A stretch of DNA of 18,050 nt from Bacteroidota bacterium (GCA_028288545.1 JAQBNQ010000426.1:1-18050), one strand, 5' to 3'. Shown: positions 1 through 9,203, counted from the first letter of the stretch. A program made the numbers and translations. The notes: generated by a model not told the origin, from the sequence alone.

Positions 1-1068
1 ATATCTTCCGGCAGTATTTACGGTCAGCGGATTTGTAGTACTGATTCCATCCTGCCACAAATAAGTGTATTGATAAGGCCGGCTGATCAGCTGCGCTAAT
101 TGCACCGATTGTCCTAAGCATATCGAAGTATCAGGCGTAATACCGCGATATGGAAGTGTAACGTGTATAGTATCGCTGCTCTCTCTTCCAAAAACATCTA
201 CAGTGCTTACCCAATAGGTTCCGCTCTTCCTTACAGTAATGGTAGGCGTAGTATCACCGGTTGACCAGTTGAAACTTACAAACCTGTTCTGCGCATCTAA
301 TACCACCGGGCATAAGCTGTACTGCCGTACAATATCCGGCCCCAGGTTAACCGGCGGGGCATATTTGTTGTAAATGTAATTTTCAACCAGTTTGCGCTGC
401 GTTGGATTAAGGCTGGTGTTATAAACTATTATTTCAGCTATCTCGCCATTAAGCGCAGAGTATCCGGGAGTTTGTCCGATATTATATATGCCATTGGTAA
501 TAGGTCCATTTAGCGTACTGCCCCCGTTAACAACACGTGATAGTGTACTGTTAATGTAACCTGAGTCAGCCACCTGCTCTTTTTTAAGCATTTCGAACAT
601 GGTAAATGGATAACCGCTGTTTGGAGTACTCGGTCCAAATGGACCAGGTATATCGATAAAGGTCAGATTGCTACCATAGTTGTGTAACATCCGGAAATTT
701 TCCGCTGCGGTATTGCGCACAAACCACATTCCGGTATTTAAGGTGCCGATATTTAAAAAACATGGGATAGAAGCGTTGCTATTTTGCGTAGCACCGCTTG
801 TTATAATAAACACACTGGCCGATGAAACATCGATGTTCGGTATTACCTGTGTACTGCTTAAAGAACTGCTTGTTCCGTTAAACTTAAGCACCGGTTTAAA
901 GTTCATCAGATTCTCATTTGTCACTAGTGGCTGATTGGCAGTTGTATTTTGAATCGCATCTACGCCGTTACCGCTTAAATCCGGCCAACGGTTAACCTTG
1001 TTAGCAGTAGTTGAAGTGCTGTCGCCCTTTAACCATAAAGCCAGCCCTACAATGTTAGACGGATTGAA
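1..1068 (-). repeat. Tandem module 4 of the giant protein, cut by the window edge
   Basis: Fourth unit, with anchor Trp at 1035-1033, 2133 bases from unit 3. It shows a complete LamG-like domain (about 1068-365, ending in GEIAEIIVYN), the LGPDIV linker, one Ig-like domain (about 360-140) and the start of the second (TSICLGQSVQL) before the window ends. If the pattern holds, about 350 more codons of this unit lie beyond base 1. Confidence 0.8.
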
Positions 1069-4000
1069 AACATTAAAGGTGAATGTTTGAGATACACTGG
1101 CCTGTCCGCAAATGTTATAAGCAATAATTCTCCAGTAATACTGCTGGTTCGCTCCCAACGTGGTTACAAGTTGTGTGTTGGTCAAATTATCAAAGCGGCT
1201 AACGTTGTTTGCAAAAGTCGGGTCCGTTGAAACAAGTAAGGAATATCCCGAAGCACCGGCAGATACATCCCACGAAAAAGTAACAAGCGTTGTATCCCAA
1301 ACCGAATTATTCAGTGGTATATCCAATGTTGCCGGCGGAGGTACAGTTGTTGAGCCCACTACCTGCATAACACCGGTGGCCGTGTTGGAACAACCGTTTG
1401 TAGCGCTTACAGTTAAGGATGCATTATAATTTCCAATGGCGTTGTAAGTAAATGTAGGGTTGGGAATATTAGCGGTTGTGTTTAACGGATCGCCAAAGGC
1501 CCAACTCCATTGGTTAATAGTACTGCCTGCTGGTGGTGTGCTTAAATCAGCAAACTGATAGCTATTAGATACACAAGCCTGTCCCGAATTAAACGCCGCG
1601 GATGGTGTGGGTTTTACATTTACTTGTTCGGCTAAGGTATTGGTACACCCCGCGCTGTTGGCAACGCTGAGCAATACTGTTTTAATCCCTGCGGCTGTAT
1701 AAACATGGGTAGGGTTATAACCTGTGCCCGTTGTTCCATCGCCAAAATCCCAATTGTAGCTAATTATATTTTGCCCGGTATTGGTAGTGTTTTGAGGGTT
1801 ATAAGTTTGTCCTAAGCAAAAGGTGTCTCCCGAAAAGCTAAGCGTTGGTGCAACACCAGTGATAGTTACGGTTGCGGATGAAGTGCCTGCACAGCCTCTT
1901 GCATTTGTTACAGTAACAAGGTATTGCTGTGTACCAGGTCCAACAATTACGGTGCTGGTATTTACACTGCTACTCCAATGAAACTGTAATCCACCCCATG
2001 TTGATGAAGCGGGGGAAGAAAGCCCATATGTATTGCCCGAACACAAACTGGTGTCATGCAATGCCACGGTAGCGCTGAAGTTATCTATGTTAACGCTAGT
2101 TGTATCTGAGTTAAGCGAGCAATGGTTTGCGGTAGTGTCTTTAATAACTACAAAATAATCGCCTGCGGTATTTACGTTAATGGATTGAGTAGTTGGCCCG
2201 TTATTCCACTGAAAATTATAGTTAGAAGAAACCTGTGACACCAGTTGAACGCTGTTTCCCAAACAAATAGTTGTATCAGGAATATTTAACGCAACGTTTG
2301 GCAAGATAACATGTACAGAGCTTTCGCTTTGACGGTTAAAGACATCTATAGCGGTAACGGTATAAGTTCCGCTTTGCGTTACCTGAATAGTTTGCGAGGT
2401 AGCTCCGGTTGACCACGAGTAAGAGATAAACCTGCTTCCCGGATCAAGTGTTTTTGGGCACAAACTATAATTCTCAACAATATCCGGCCCCAGGTTAACC
2501 GATGGCGAATACTTGTTGTACAGGTAGTTTTCAACCTGCGCTTTTTGTGTGGAAGTAAGTTTCGTAGTGTATATGATCACTTCCGGAATTTCACCGTTTA
2601 AAAGCGTTTGCGAATATCCAATTGTGTAAGGCGCATTCGAAAAGCCATGGCTATACCCTGCATTTGCATTATCAAAAGCCCCGGTTGTGCCATTCGTATC
2701 CAATGCCACGCTAACTCCAAAGTCTTTCTCAAAGCCAAATATCTTATATGGGAAACCCGCGTTAGGGGTGCTATTCCCTTGTAGATCAAAGGGAGCACCG
2801 CTAGCACCGAAGTTATGAATCAAGCGGTAATTATTACTGGTAAGATTTCTGCTTAACCAAAGGCCATCCGAGCCACCTACGCCAAAAAATCCTGCATTTA
2901 ATATGCCGCTTTGGCTATATCCTTTTGCAAGAATAAAGACAGTTAAGGAAGTATCATTTAAGTGCGGAATGGAGGCGAGACTTGCCAACTCATCAGTAGA
3001 GCCGTTAAATTTAACCGTTGGCATATTTAAAAATTCAGGTGCCGTTGATAATGCCGGTGAGGTCAATCCGTTAGTAGGAGTAAGGGCGTCAATATTATTA
3101 TTACTCCAATCATGCCACCTGGAAACAAGACCACTGGTTACCGTTACACCACTATCCGCTCTTAACCATAAAGAAAGTCCCGCCAGGTTATCCGGCCGGA
3201 ATATGGAGAATGAGTTTGAAAGCGATGTTGATGAATCATGACAAATATTAAATGCGCTTACCTTCCAGTAATAAGTTTGGTTACCGGATAGGGATGTTGA
3301 GAATTGCGTTGTAGATAAACCGTTGTAAATGGTGTTCCCCGAAGCAAATGTAGGATCGGTAGAAACATACAGCGTATAATTTTGAGTATTGCTGGAGGCT
3401 CCCCATTTAAAAGTAACCGCAGATGATTGTAGTGCTGCATTATTAACCGGTGTTTGCAGTTGCGGTGTTGATGGCAATGTAAAATTGGAAACAACGGATA
3501 TGCTATGGCTAACGGATGCAGTACACCCATTGCCTCCGGTTACGGTTAAGGTAACAAGGTAAGGGCCCGCCGCAGTATAAGTGTTGGAAGGGTTTTGCGT
3601 GGCCGCAGTTCCTCCATCGCCAAAAGCCCATTGCCATTGATTAATTATATCGCCGTTGGCTGGTGTGCTCATATCAACAAACTGGTAGCTGTTACCGGCA
3701 CAGGCGGTACTCGCATTAAAGGCAGCAACCGGGGCAGCATTTATCACCACTTGCTCGGTTGCGGTGTTAGCGCATCCTCCGGTTCCGGTAGCTGTTAACG
3801 TTACAGTGTAAGTGCCGGCCGTAGTATAGGTGTGTGTTGGGTTGGTTTGAGTGCTGATGGTATTGTCTCCGAAATTCCAGGCAAAGGTTACGCCGTTCAT
3901 GTCACCAGTGTTTTGAGGTGCAAAAGGTTGTCCTAAACAGAGCGAAGATGGAGCAGTGAAACTTGTATTAGGCGCAATACCCGAAACAGTGATATGTACC

Positions 4001-7000
4001 GTAGAAGTGCCGGAGCAGCCGGATTGATCCGTTACCGTTACGGAATACTGCCCTGTTGTTGTAACCGGTATAGTTTGCGTAGTAGCATTGCCCTGCGACC
4101 AATGGAAGGTAAGATTGCCCCATCCATTGGCCGGGGTTAATAGGCTTAATGAATTCCCCTGGCATAAACTGTTATCCGGACCTAAAGAAACTGTGCTGCC
4201 AAAATTATCAACGCTAACAGGTATAGTATCGGAATTAAGTGAACAGCCCGAAGTATCCTTTACGGTAACAAAATAATTGCCCGCGGTTGTAGCGGCAATT
4301 GAATCAGTAGTTAAATTATTACTCCATTTAAAAGTATAGTTATTGAAAGAAGATAATAGTGGCTTTAATTCAACACTGCCACCGGTACAAAATTTTGCAC
4401 TGTCGGCATTCAGTTTCAGGTTGGCCAGGGTTACGTTTACAGTGCTGCTGGTAGTATGGTTAAACACGTCAACTGTTGTAACCGAATAAACACCACTTGT
4501 TGTTGGTTGAATAGTAGAGGTAGTGGCCCCCGTAGACCAGTGGTATGAAAGAAACCTGCTTCCCGGATTCAATACCACCGGGCAGAGGCTATAGGCTTGC
4601 ACAATATCCGGTCCAAGGCTAACCGGTGGAGAATATTTGGTATACAAGTAATCTTCCACCAAACGTTTTTGCGCCGGTGTAAGTGTGGTGGTGTAAACAA
4701 TTATCTCAGCAATGTCTCCGTTCAAAATGGTTTGAGAACTGCCCACGTAATAAGGAAAGTTTGTAAACCCACCGCTTAAACCGTGATTGGTGTGGTCAAC
4801 TACCCCGGTTGTTCCATTCGTATCCATTGCCACACTAACCCCATAATTTTTCTCAAAGCCAAATATCCTGTATGGGAACCCCGCGTTAGAAGCACTGGTA
4901 CCAGGAAAATCAAGCGTGGTTTGGCTATTGGTAAAATTGTTGACAAGGCGATAATTTCCACTGGTTAGATTTCTACTTAGCCACAGTCCGTCTGAGCCGC
5001 CAACTGCCAGGAAACCTGCGTTTAAGTTTCCGCTTTGAGCGTAGCCTTTAGCCAGTACAAAAATGGTAAGCGACGAAGACCCATAACCCGGTATTGGCAT
5101 AGCGCTTCCTAACAAGTCGCTACTTCCGTTGTATTTAACGGTTGGCATATTCAAGAATTCAGGAGCGGTCCCCAGCACCGGGTTGGTTTGTCCGCCCACC
5201 GGTAAAGCATCCACTCCGTTTCCGCTGCCGTCAATCCACCTGCTAACTCTTCCTGCCGTGCTGATAAGACTATCCCCGCGCAGCCATAAAGAAAGACCAC
5301 TAACATTATCGGGCCGGAAAATCGAAAACGAATCTATTACAGATGTTAAGCCCTGCGTACATACGTTAAAGGCCGTTACTTTCCAGTAGTAAGTATTATT
5401 GGTGGCAAGTGTTGCTGTGTATTGGGTTCCTGCAATGCCGCTGTAAAAAATATTGCCGGTGCTAAAAGTTGGATCGGTAGATACAGTAATAGTGTAATCG
5501 TGCGTATTGCCCGAAGGAGTCCATTTAAAGGTTACCGGTGCCGGTTGCATGGCAATACCGTTATAAGGAGCTAATAACGTAAATGGCAGTGGAGCAGGGT
5601 AGGTGCTAACCACATGCAGTTGTTTCGTTAACGAAGCCGAACACCCATCGCTGGCTGTTATGGTAACGCTAACACTGTGTACCCCAACATGCGCATAAGT
5701 GTGGGTAGGGTTTTGAATATTTGTGGTTGCTGTTGTGTCGCCAAAATTCCAAAGCCAGGTAGTCTGCCCTAGCGAATTACCGGTTGGATAAACAGTCATA
5801 TCCGTAAACTGATAGATGTTGTTAAAGCAAGCCGTATCTGCATTAAAGGCAATTACCGGTGTTCCGTTTGCCAGCAATAAGCGCTGAACAACGTTAGAAC
5901 AGCCCTGGTCATTAGTAGCTTTTAATTGTACCACAAATGTTCCCGCAGAAGGATAGGTGTAGGTTGGATTTTTTAATGTACTGGAGTCGCCGTTTCCGAA
6001 ATACCATTTAAAGGCAGTTATGTGTTGACCGAGGCTATCAGTATTATTAACCGGGCTATAAACCTGGCCGATGCAAAGCGAAGGAACAGCCGTAAAGCTA
6101 TCCACCGGCGCAAAACCTGAAATGGAATCATGTACAGTAGAGGTGGCGCTGCAGCCATGCGCATCTGTAACGGTTATTAAATAATTGCCGGTAACGGTTA
6201 CGGGGATAGTACTATTATGGCTTCCGGTAGACCAATTAAAAGTCAGGGTACTCCAGGTTGAAAAAGGAGGAGAGGCCAAACCAATGGTATTACCTGAACA
6301 TAAATTTTGATTGGGACCGAGCGAAACTGTTTTAGAAAAAGTATCGGTAGCCACTATAACCGAATTGGATGTTTTATGGCAACCAAAAGAATCTGTTACT
6401 ATCACCGAATATGTTACCGATGAGCCATTGCTAAAAGAAGGAGCATTGATGCTGGAAGTGGTTAAGCTATTGCTCCACAAATAAGTAAACGAGGCCGGGT
6501 TGGCGATAACCGTTGAAATTGGCAGCGTTGTGCCAAGGCAAATCGTATCAATGGCTTGTGTTGTATTAAGATTTACATTTTTAAGCGACACAGAAACCGA
6601 TGCGCTGCTGGTTCCTCCAAACGCATCCGTAACGGTAACGGAGTATGTGTTGTTAGTCGTCGCAATAATGGTATCGGAAGTAGCACCTGTTGACCAGTGA
6701 TAACTTAAATAGCTATGGTTTGGTCTAAGCACAACCTGGCAAACTGTATTTATTTGATTAATGTTTGGTCCAAGGCTAACCGCAGGCGCAGCATATTTGC
6801 CGCGGATATACGTAAGCACTTGTTGCCTTTCGCTTGGGCTAAGCGCCCTTGTGTAAACTATTATTTCAGCAATATCTCCAAACAAATCGGTTTGACTGGG
6901 TGAAATACCCAAACGATAAGCTGCGTTGGTAAATGTTCCGTATTGTCCGGATGTATTATCCAAAAGCCCCTGCACTCCATTGGTATCCAGTTTAAAATCA

Positions 7001-7563
7001 ACACCAAGGTCCTTTTGCATTCCAAAAATTCTGTACGGAAAACCTGCATTGGGTGCAGAATTGGGTATCTCCTCAAACGTGGGGAAAGCATTGTAATTGC
7101 TAACCACTTTAAAACTGCCCGTGGTAATATCTCTAACGATCCAGAGACCAGCACCGGGGTCACTGCCTACGTTTAAAAAATTTGCGTTAAAACCGGTTGA
7201 TTGCGCATATCCCTTAGCAAGGATAAATACGGTTAAAGATGAGTTATTGTATCCGGGGATATTAGCAACACTACCCAAAGCATTATCAATACCATTAAAC
7301 TTTACAGTGGGTTTGCTATTTAATTCAGGAGCAATAGATAGGGTAGGATTAGTAAGCCCCGAAACCGGCGTTGCATCAATGCCGTTACCGCTGCAATCTT
7401 TCCATAAAGTTACAGAGCCACCGGTAACAGTTACAAGGCTATCTGCGCGTAACCACAGCGCTAATCCTGAAAGATTGGGCGGGCCAAATTGAGCAAAGCT
7501 ACTACCGGCAAAAAAAAGCAGGCAAACAAGGACAATACTTTTAGTAAAAATTCTGGGTATCAC
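1..7563 (-). CDS. Giant secreted modular surface protein (LamG/SprB/PKD/Fn3 repeats), 3' end beyond window
   Basis: Reading the minus strand from 7563 gives one open frame of 2521 codons with no stop down to base 1; the C-terminus lies outside the window. The start is GTG: an in-frame TAA lies five codons upstream, and GTG is followed at once by a signal peptide (residues 1-24, basic MIPRIFTK, hydrophobic core, cleavage after SSFA before Q25). Residues 26-748, 749-1454, 1455-2165 and 2166-2521 are successive modules. Each begins with F-x-P-x-N..GL.LWL..DS and a LamG/ConA-like domain ending near GEIAEIIVY. Then come three Ig/SprB-like domains (WSTGAT, YSVTVTD..GC), two PKD domains (FGDG/FGDT...P.HTY) and one Fn3-like domain (STDPTF...YYWKV.A.N.C). 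The role is probably adhesion or glycan binding at the cell surface. Type IX secretion is inferred, because the C-terminal sorting domain would lie off the left edge. The gene starts 55 bases after the GT-C gene, so cotranscription is possible. No catalytic motif was recognised. Confidence 0.9.
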   Translation of the reverse strand, partial: MIPRIFTKSIVLVCLLFFAGSSFAQFGPPNLSGLALWLRADSLVTVTGGSVTLWKDCSGNGIDATPVSGLTNPTLSIAPELNSKPTVKFNGIDNALGSVANIPGYNNSSLTVFILAKGYAQSTGFNANFLNVGSDPGAGLWIVRDITTGSFKVVSNYNAFPTFEEIPNSAPNAGFPYRIFGMQKDLGVDFKLDTNGVQGLLDNTSGQYGTFTNAAYRLGISPSQTDLFGDIAEIIVYTRALSPSERQQVLTYIRGKYAAPAVSLGPNINQINTVCQVVLRPNHSYLSYHWSTGATSDTIIATTNNTYSVTVTDAFGGTSSASVSVSLKNVNLNTTQAIDTICLGTTLPISTVIANPASFTYLWSNSLTTSSINAPSFSNGSSVTYSVIVTDSFGCHKTSNSVIVATDTFSKTVSLGPNQNLCSGNTIGLASPPFSTWSTLTFNWSTGSHNSTIPVTVTGNYLITVTDAHGCSATSTVHDSISGFAPVDSFTAVPSLCIGQVYSPVNNTDSLGQHITAFKWYFGNGDSSTLKNPTYTYPSAGTFVVQLKATNDQGCSNVVQRLLLANGTPVIAFNADTACFNNIYQFTDMTVYPTGNSLGQTTWLWNFGDTTATTNIQNPTHTYAHVGVHSVSVTITASDGCSASLTKQLHVVSTYPAPLPFTLLAPYNGIAMQPAPVTFKWTPSGNTHDYTITVSTDPTFSTGNIFYSGIAGTQYTATLATNNTYYWKVTAFNVCTQGLTSVIDSFSIFRPDNVSGLSLWLRGDSLISTAGRVSRWIDGSGNGVDALPVGGQTNPVLGTAPEFLNMPTVKYNGSSDLLGSAMPIPGYGSSSLTIFVLAKGYAQSGNLNAGFLAVGGSDGLWLSRNLTSGNYRLVNNFTNSQTTLDFPGTSASNAGFPYRIFGFEKNYGVSVAMDTNGTTGVVDHTNHGLSGGFTNFPYYVGSSQTILNGDIAEIIVYTTTLTPAQKRLVEDYLYTKYSPPVSLGPDIVQAYSLCPVVLNPGSRFLSYHWSTGATTSTIQPTTSGVYSVTTVDVFNHTTSSTVNVTLANLKLNADSAKFCTGGSVELKPLLSSFNNYTFKWSNNLTTDSIAATTAGNYFVTVKDTSGCSLNSDTIPVSVDNFGSTVSLGPDNSLCQGNSLSLLTPANGWGNLTFHWSQGNATTQTIPVTTTGQYSVTVTDQSGCSGTSTVHITVSGIAPNTSFTAPSSLCLGQPFAPQNTGDMNGVTFAWNFGDNTISTQTNPTHTYTTAGTYTVTLTATGTGGCANTATEQVVINAAPVAAFNASTACAGNSYQFVDMSTPANGDIINQWQWAFGDGGTAATQNPSNTYTAAGPYLVTLTVTGGNGCTASVSHSISVVSNFTLPSTPQLQTPVNNAALQSSAVTFKWGASSNTQNYTLYVSTDPTFASGNTIYNGLSTTQFSTSLSGNQTYYWKVSAFNICHDSSTSLSNSFSIFRPDNLAGLSLWLRADSGVTVTSGLVSRWHDWSNNNIDALTPTNGLTSPALSTAPEFLNMPTVKFNGSTDELASLASIPHLNDTSLTVFILAKGYSQSGILNAGFFGVGGSDGLWLSRNLTSNNYRLIHNFGASGAPFDLQGNSTPNAGFPYKIFGFEKDFGVSVALDTNGTTGAFDNANAGYSHGFSNAPYTIGYSQTLLNGEIPEVIIYTTKLTSTQKAQVENYLYNKYSPSVNLGPDIVENYSLCPKTLDPGSRFISYSWSTGATSQTIQVTQSGTYTVTAIDVFNRQSESSVHVILPNVALNIPDTTICLGNSVQLVSQVSSNYNFQWNNGPTTQSINVNTAGDYFVVIKDTTANHCSLNSDTTSVNIDNFSATVALHDTSLCSGNTYGLSSPASSTWGGLQFHWSSSVNTSTVIVGPGTQQYLVTVTNARGCAGTSSATVTITGVAPTLSFSGDTFCLGQTYNPQNTTNTGQNIISYNWDFGDGTTGTGYNPTHVYTAAGIKTVLLSVANSAGCTNTLAEQVNVKPTPSAAFNSGQACVSNSYQFADLSTPPAGSTINQWSWAFGDPLNTTANIPNPTFTYNAIGNYNASLTVSATNGCSNTATGVMQVVGSTTVPPPATLDIPLNNSVWDTTLVTFSWDVSAGASGYSLLVSTDPTFANNVSRFDNLTNTQLVTTLGANQQYYWRIIAYNICGQASVSQTFTFNVFNPSNIVGLALWLKGDSTSTTANKVNRWPDLSGNGVDAIQNTTANQPLVTNENLMNFKPVLKFNGTSSSLSSTQVIPNIDVSSASVFIITSGATQNSNASIPCFLNIGTLNTGMWFVRNTAAENFRMLHNYGSNLTFIDIPGPFGPSTPNSGYPFTMFEMLKKEQVADSGYINSTLSRVVNGGSTLNGPITNGIYNIGQTPGYSALNGEIAEIIVYNTSLNPTQRKLVENYIYNKYAPPVNLGPDIVRQYSLCPVVLDAQNRFVSFNWSTGDTTPTITVRKSGTYWVSTVDVFGRESSDTIHVTLPYRGITPDTSICLGQSVQLAQLISRPYQYTYLWQDGISTTNPLTVNTAGRY
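1069..3201 (-). repeat. Tandem module 3 of the giant protein (711 codons)
   Basis: Third complete unit, with anchor Trp at 3168-3166, 2118 bases from unit 2. LamG-like (about 3201-2510), three Ig/SprB-like (about 2505-1855), two PKD (about 1855-1355), Fn3-like (about 1350-1072). A 25-base stretch at 2477-2501, encoding the LGPDIV linker after LamG, is identical to 329-353 in unit 4. Confidence 0.85.
3202..5319 (-). repeat. Tandem module 2 of the giant protein (706 codons)
   Basis: Second complete unit, with anchor Trp at 5286-5284, which is 2169 bases from the equivalent codon of unit 1. The order is the same: LamG-like (about 5319-4630), three Ig/SprB-like (about 4625-3970), two PKD (about 3970-3490), Fn3-like (about 3490-3205). 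It shares the FSIFRPDN junction with unit 3. Confidence 0.85.
5320..7488 (-). repeat. Tandem module 1 of the giant protein (723 codons)
   Basis: This is the first complete repeat unit. The LamG-like domain occupies about 7488-6788, three Ig/SprB-like domains about 6785-6120, two PKD domains about 6120-5620 and the Fn3-like domain about 5620-5320. The anchor Trp of the LWL motif is at 7455-7453. It is the most divergent unit: it reads FGPPN at the start where units 2 and 3 have FRPDN, and LGPNIN where the others have LGPDIV. The unit start was set at the conserved Phe 11 residues before the anchor Trp. Confidence 0.85.
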
Positions 7564-7618
7564 TTTTATGGGTGGTTATATGAGCAATTTACGACAATTA
7601 ATGGGCTAACAGGAAACA

Positions 7619-9115
7619 CTACCAATGGATATTTGTTTTAACAGAATGCAGCGCCAGCCAGGCAACTATACCTATCATTGGCACTATCAACAGGGCGCCT
7701 TTTTTTGATGAAAACCTTACAATCAACCAACTACAGGTTATTGCCAAAAACGGGAACCCCAAAACCAGATACCGCCCTTCATCCGAAGGCACAATAAACC
7801 CAAATAAGGCAACTATATACAACGGAATCATCACCGCAAAGTTCATATAGTCGTAGTTTCTGAAATGCAACATTATCAGGGCAAGTAATCCTATCAGACC
7901 CCCTATTATCACCAGGTAGTTCACAAACGAATCTTCAAACACCATTAAAACATTGAGGGGGTATTTCAATGATTTTAGCGAAACGCCAAGTGGTTGATTC
8001 AGAAAGATAACTGCAAGCCTTGCTCTGTTTAAGACATAATAATCCATAGGGCGGTTGCTTCTTAAATTACTGCTGAATTTGTTCAGTATTCTAAGTGCCT
8101 CACTGTCACAGCTAAAGCGGGCCGCGCGGGTTTGAGAAGAATCAAAAGCGCATAAAATATTGGCACGGGCAGCAAGCAAAGAATCATAGGTTAAGCCCCC
8201 GTTAAAGGTCCTGGCAGGAAACGCTTCTTTCCCAGGTCTTTTCACCTCCAGCTTCGCTGCTTCTTCGTCGCTCATAAACCAGGTATGTTGCGATGTAGGG
8301 CTCCAGTAAATGAAGTGGAAACCAAACTGGTGTATAAAATCTACCTGGCCCTCCAGCGATTTGAACTCGCTCTTATACCATACCACGGTACTTTGTAATG
8401 GAATAATGCGTTTCTCATTCACATAGTTGCGAATAAGCCACAGCGAATCCATCAGCAGAAAAGATGAGCCGTAAACAATGGCAAGCTTTAGGTTTTTATT
8501 CCGTACCCATAAAAACAGGCAGATTAAAGCCCATACTAAACCCATGTATGGCCTGAAAAATATAACCAGCGACATAAACAATCCCGCCACAAAAAACCGC
8601 CAAAGCGATTGGTTCTCACGGGCTGTAAAAAGCAGGTACGAGGAGAAGATAAGCAAGGAGGTACTAAAGCTTTCTGTATAAAAGGAGCCGTTATAGGCTG
8701 CAACAAACGAGCTTAGGCAATACAAGATAAAGGTGAGATAGAAGATCAGGACATCTTTGAACAGCTTATAGGCCAGTAAGGCCAGGTAATATGTTGAAAT
8801 AGCTGAAAGTAATATCTGGAGAAATATCAATGCCAGCAAAGTGTGATGCTGACTTAAAAACATACGTATTGGCAGATAAAAAAACACGTAACCGGGCATC
8901 CGGGCGCTATAAACTTTTATGCCGTCATAAGTAACATAGTGCTGCCCTGTTTTGTACAGGTTTTCGCAGTAGCCTACGTAATCAATCGCGTCTCCCTTTA
9001 AGGAATAGAACGCATGTCCCTCAGTGCTTTTTACGGCAGAGAAGTAAAAAAAGATCTTAAAAGCAACAGCAATAGCTACAAATAGCCATATTCTTTTAAC
9101 ATCGAAAAACTTCAT
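7619..9115 (-). CDS. Polytopic GT-C glycosyltransferase (PMT/ArnT-like)
   Basis: Predicted integral membrane glycosyltransferase that would move a sugar from a polyprenyl-phosphate donor on the periplasmic side of the inner membrane. Numbering from the upstream ATG at 9154, family hallmarks are an acidic first loop (GDAIDY, 54-59), ARMPGY (84-89), YTES (159-162), RPY (201-203) and EGRY (459-462). About ten or more hydrophobic segments are visible, from residues 21-40 through 485-503. A soluble loop near residues 250-370 separates two membrane blocks. Three in-frame ATGs exist (9154, 9130, 9115). I chose 9115 because AAGGAT lies seven bases upstream of it and the hydrophobic helix follows directly; a 9154 start would give 511 residues instead of 498. 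It is separated from the methyltransferase upstream by about 209 bases and is followed after 55 bases by the giant surface-protein gene. Donor and acceptor cannot be told; protein O-mannosylation-like, lipid A or glycan side-branch roles are all possible. Confidence 0.8.
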   Translation of the reverse strand: MKFFDVKRIWLFVAIAVAFKIFFYFSAVKSTEGHAFYSLKGDAIDYVGYCENLYKTGQHYVTYDGIKVYSARMPGYVFFYLPIRMFLSQHHTLLALIFLQILLSAISTYYLALLAYKLFKDVLIFYLTFILYCLSSFVAAYNGSFYTESFSTSLLIFSSYLLFTARENQSLWRFFVAGLFMSLVIFFRPYMGLVWALICLFLWVRNKNLKLAIVYGSSFLLMDSLWLIRNYVNEKRIIPLQSTVVWYKSEFKSLEGQVDFIHQFGFHFIYWSPTSQHTWFMSDEEAAKLEVKRPGKEAFPARTFNGGLTYDSLLAARANILCAFDSSQTRAARFSCDSEALRILNKFSSNLRSNRPMDYYVLNRARLAVIFLNQPLGVSLKSLKYPLNVLMVFEDSFVNYLVIIGGLIGLLALIMLHFRNYDYMNFAVMIPLYIVALFGFIVPSDEGRYLVLGFPFLAITCSWLIVRFSSKKGALLIVPMIGIVAWLALHSVKTNIHW

Positions 9116-9160
9116 GATCTTATCCTTCATACGATCGTGATTTCTCAAAGGCATTTAGGG

Positions 9161-9194
9161 CCGGTAGCTGTTATTGAGGGGTGGGTGCTACCGG
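9161..9194. repeat. Inverted repeat in the leader of the GT-C gene
   Basis: Perfect 8-base arms CCGGTAGC (9161-9168) and GCTACCGG (9187-9194) with an 18-base spacer. It lies 46 to 79 bases upstream of the chosen ATG (9115). In RNA it could form a stem that a G-U pair would extend. No T-run follows it in the transcription direction, so it is not a convincing terminator. It could be an operator or a leader hairpin. Confidence 0.5.
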
Positions 9195-9203
9195 TTTCGG
9201 TTC

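Noticed and set aside
331..4624. Possible insertion sequence or CRISPR-like repeats, suggested by recurring blocks in the left half
   Set aside because: The recurrences are about 2.1 kb apart, stay in one reading frame and encode homologous protein modules; there are no regularly spaced short repeats, terminal inverted repeats or transposase.
6861..7163. Minus-strand open frame of 100 codons in another frame of the giant gene
   Set aside because: The main frame through this region encodes a continuous LamG domain matching three other copies; this frame is a shadow. The same applies to 2598-2807, 3258-3530 and 3968-4165.
7097..7492. Plus-strand open frame of 131 codons
   Set aside because: It lies wholly antisense to the first LamG domain of the giant gene, which has a clear signal peptide and recognisable domains. 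The plus-strand translation shows no domain or composition of a real protein. The many other plus-strand frames between 680 and 7200 are rejected for the same reason.
7564..7618. Promoter for the giant gene in the 55-base gap
   Set aside because: TAAATTGC resembles a -7 box only loosely and no TTTG lies at the right distance. The giant gene may be read from the GT-C transcript or from a promoter inside that gene.
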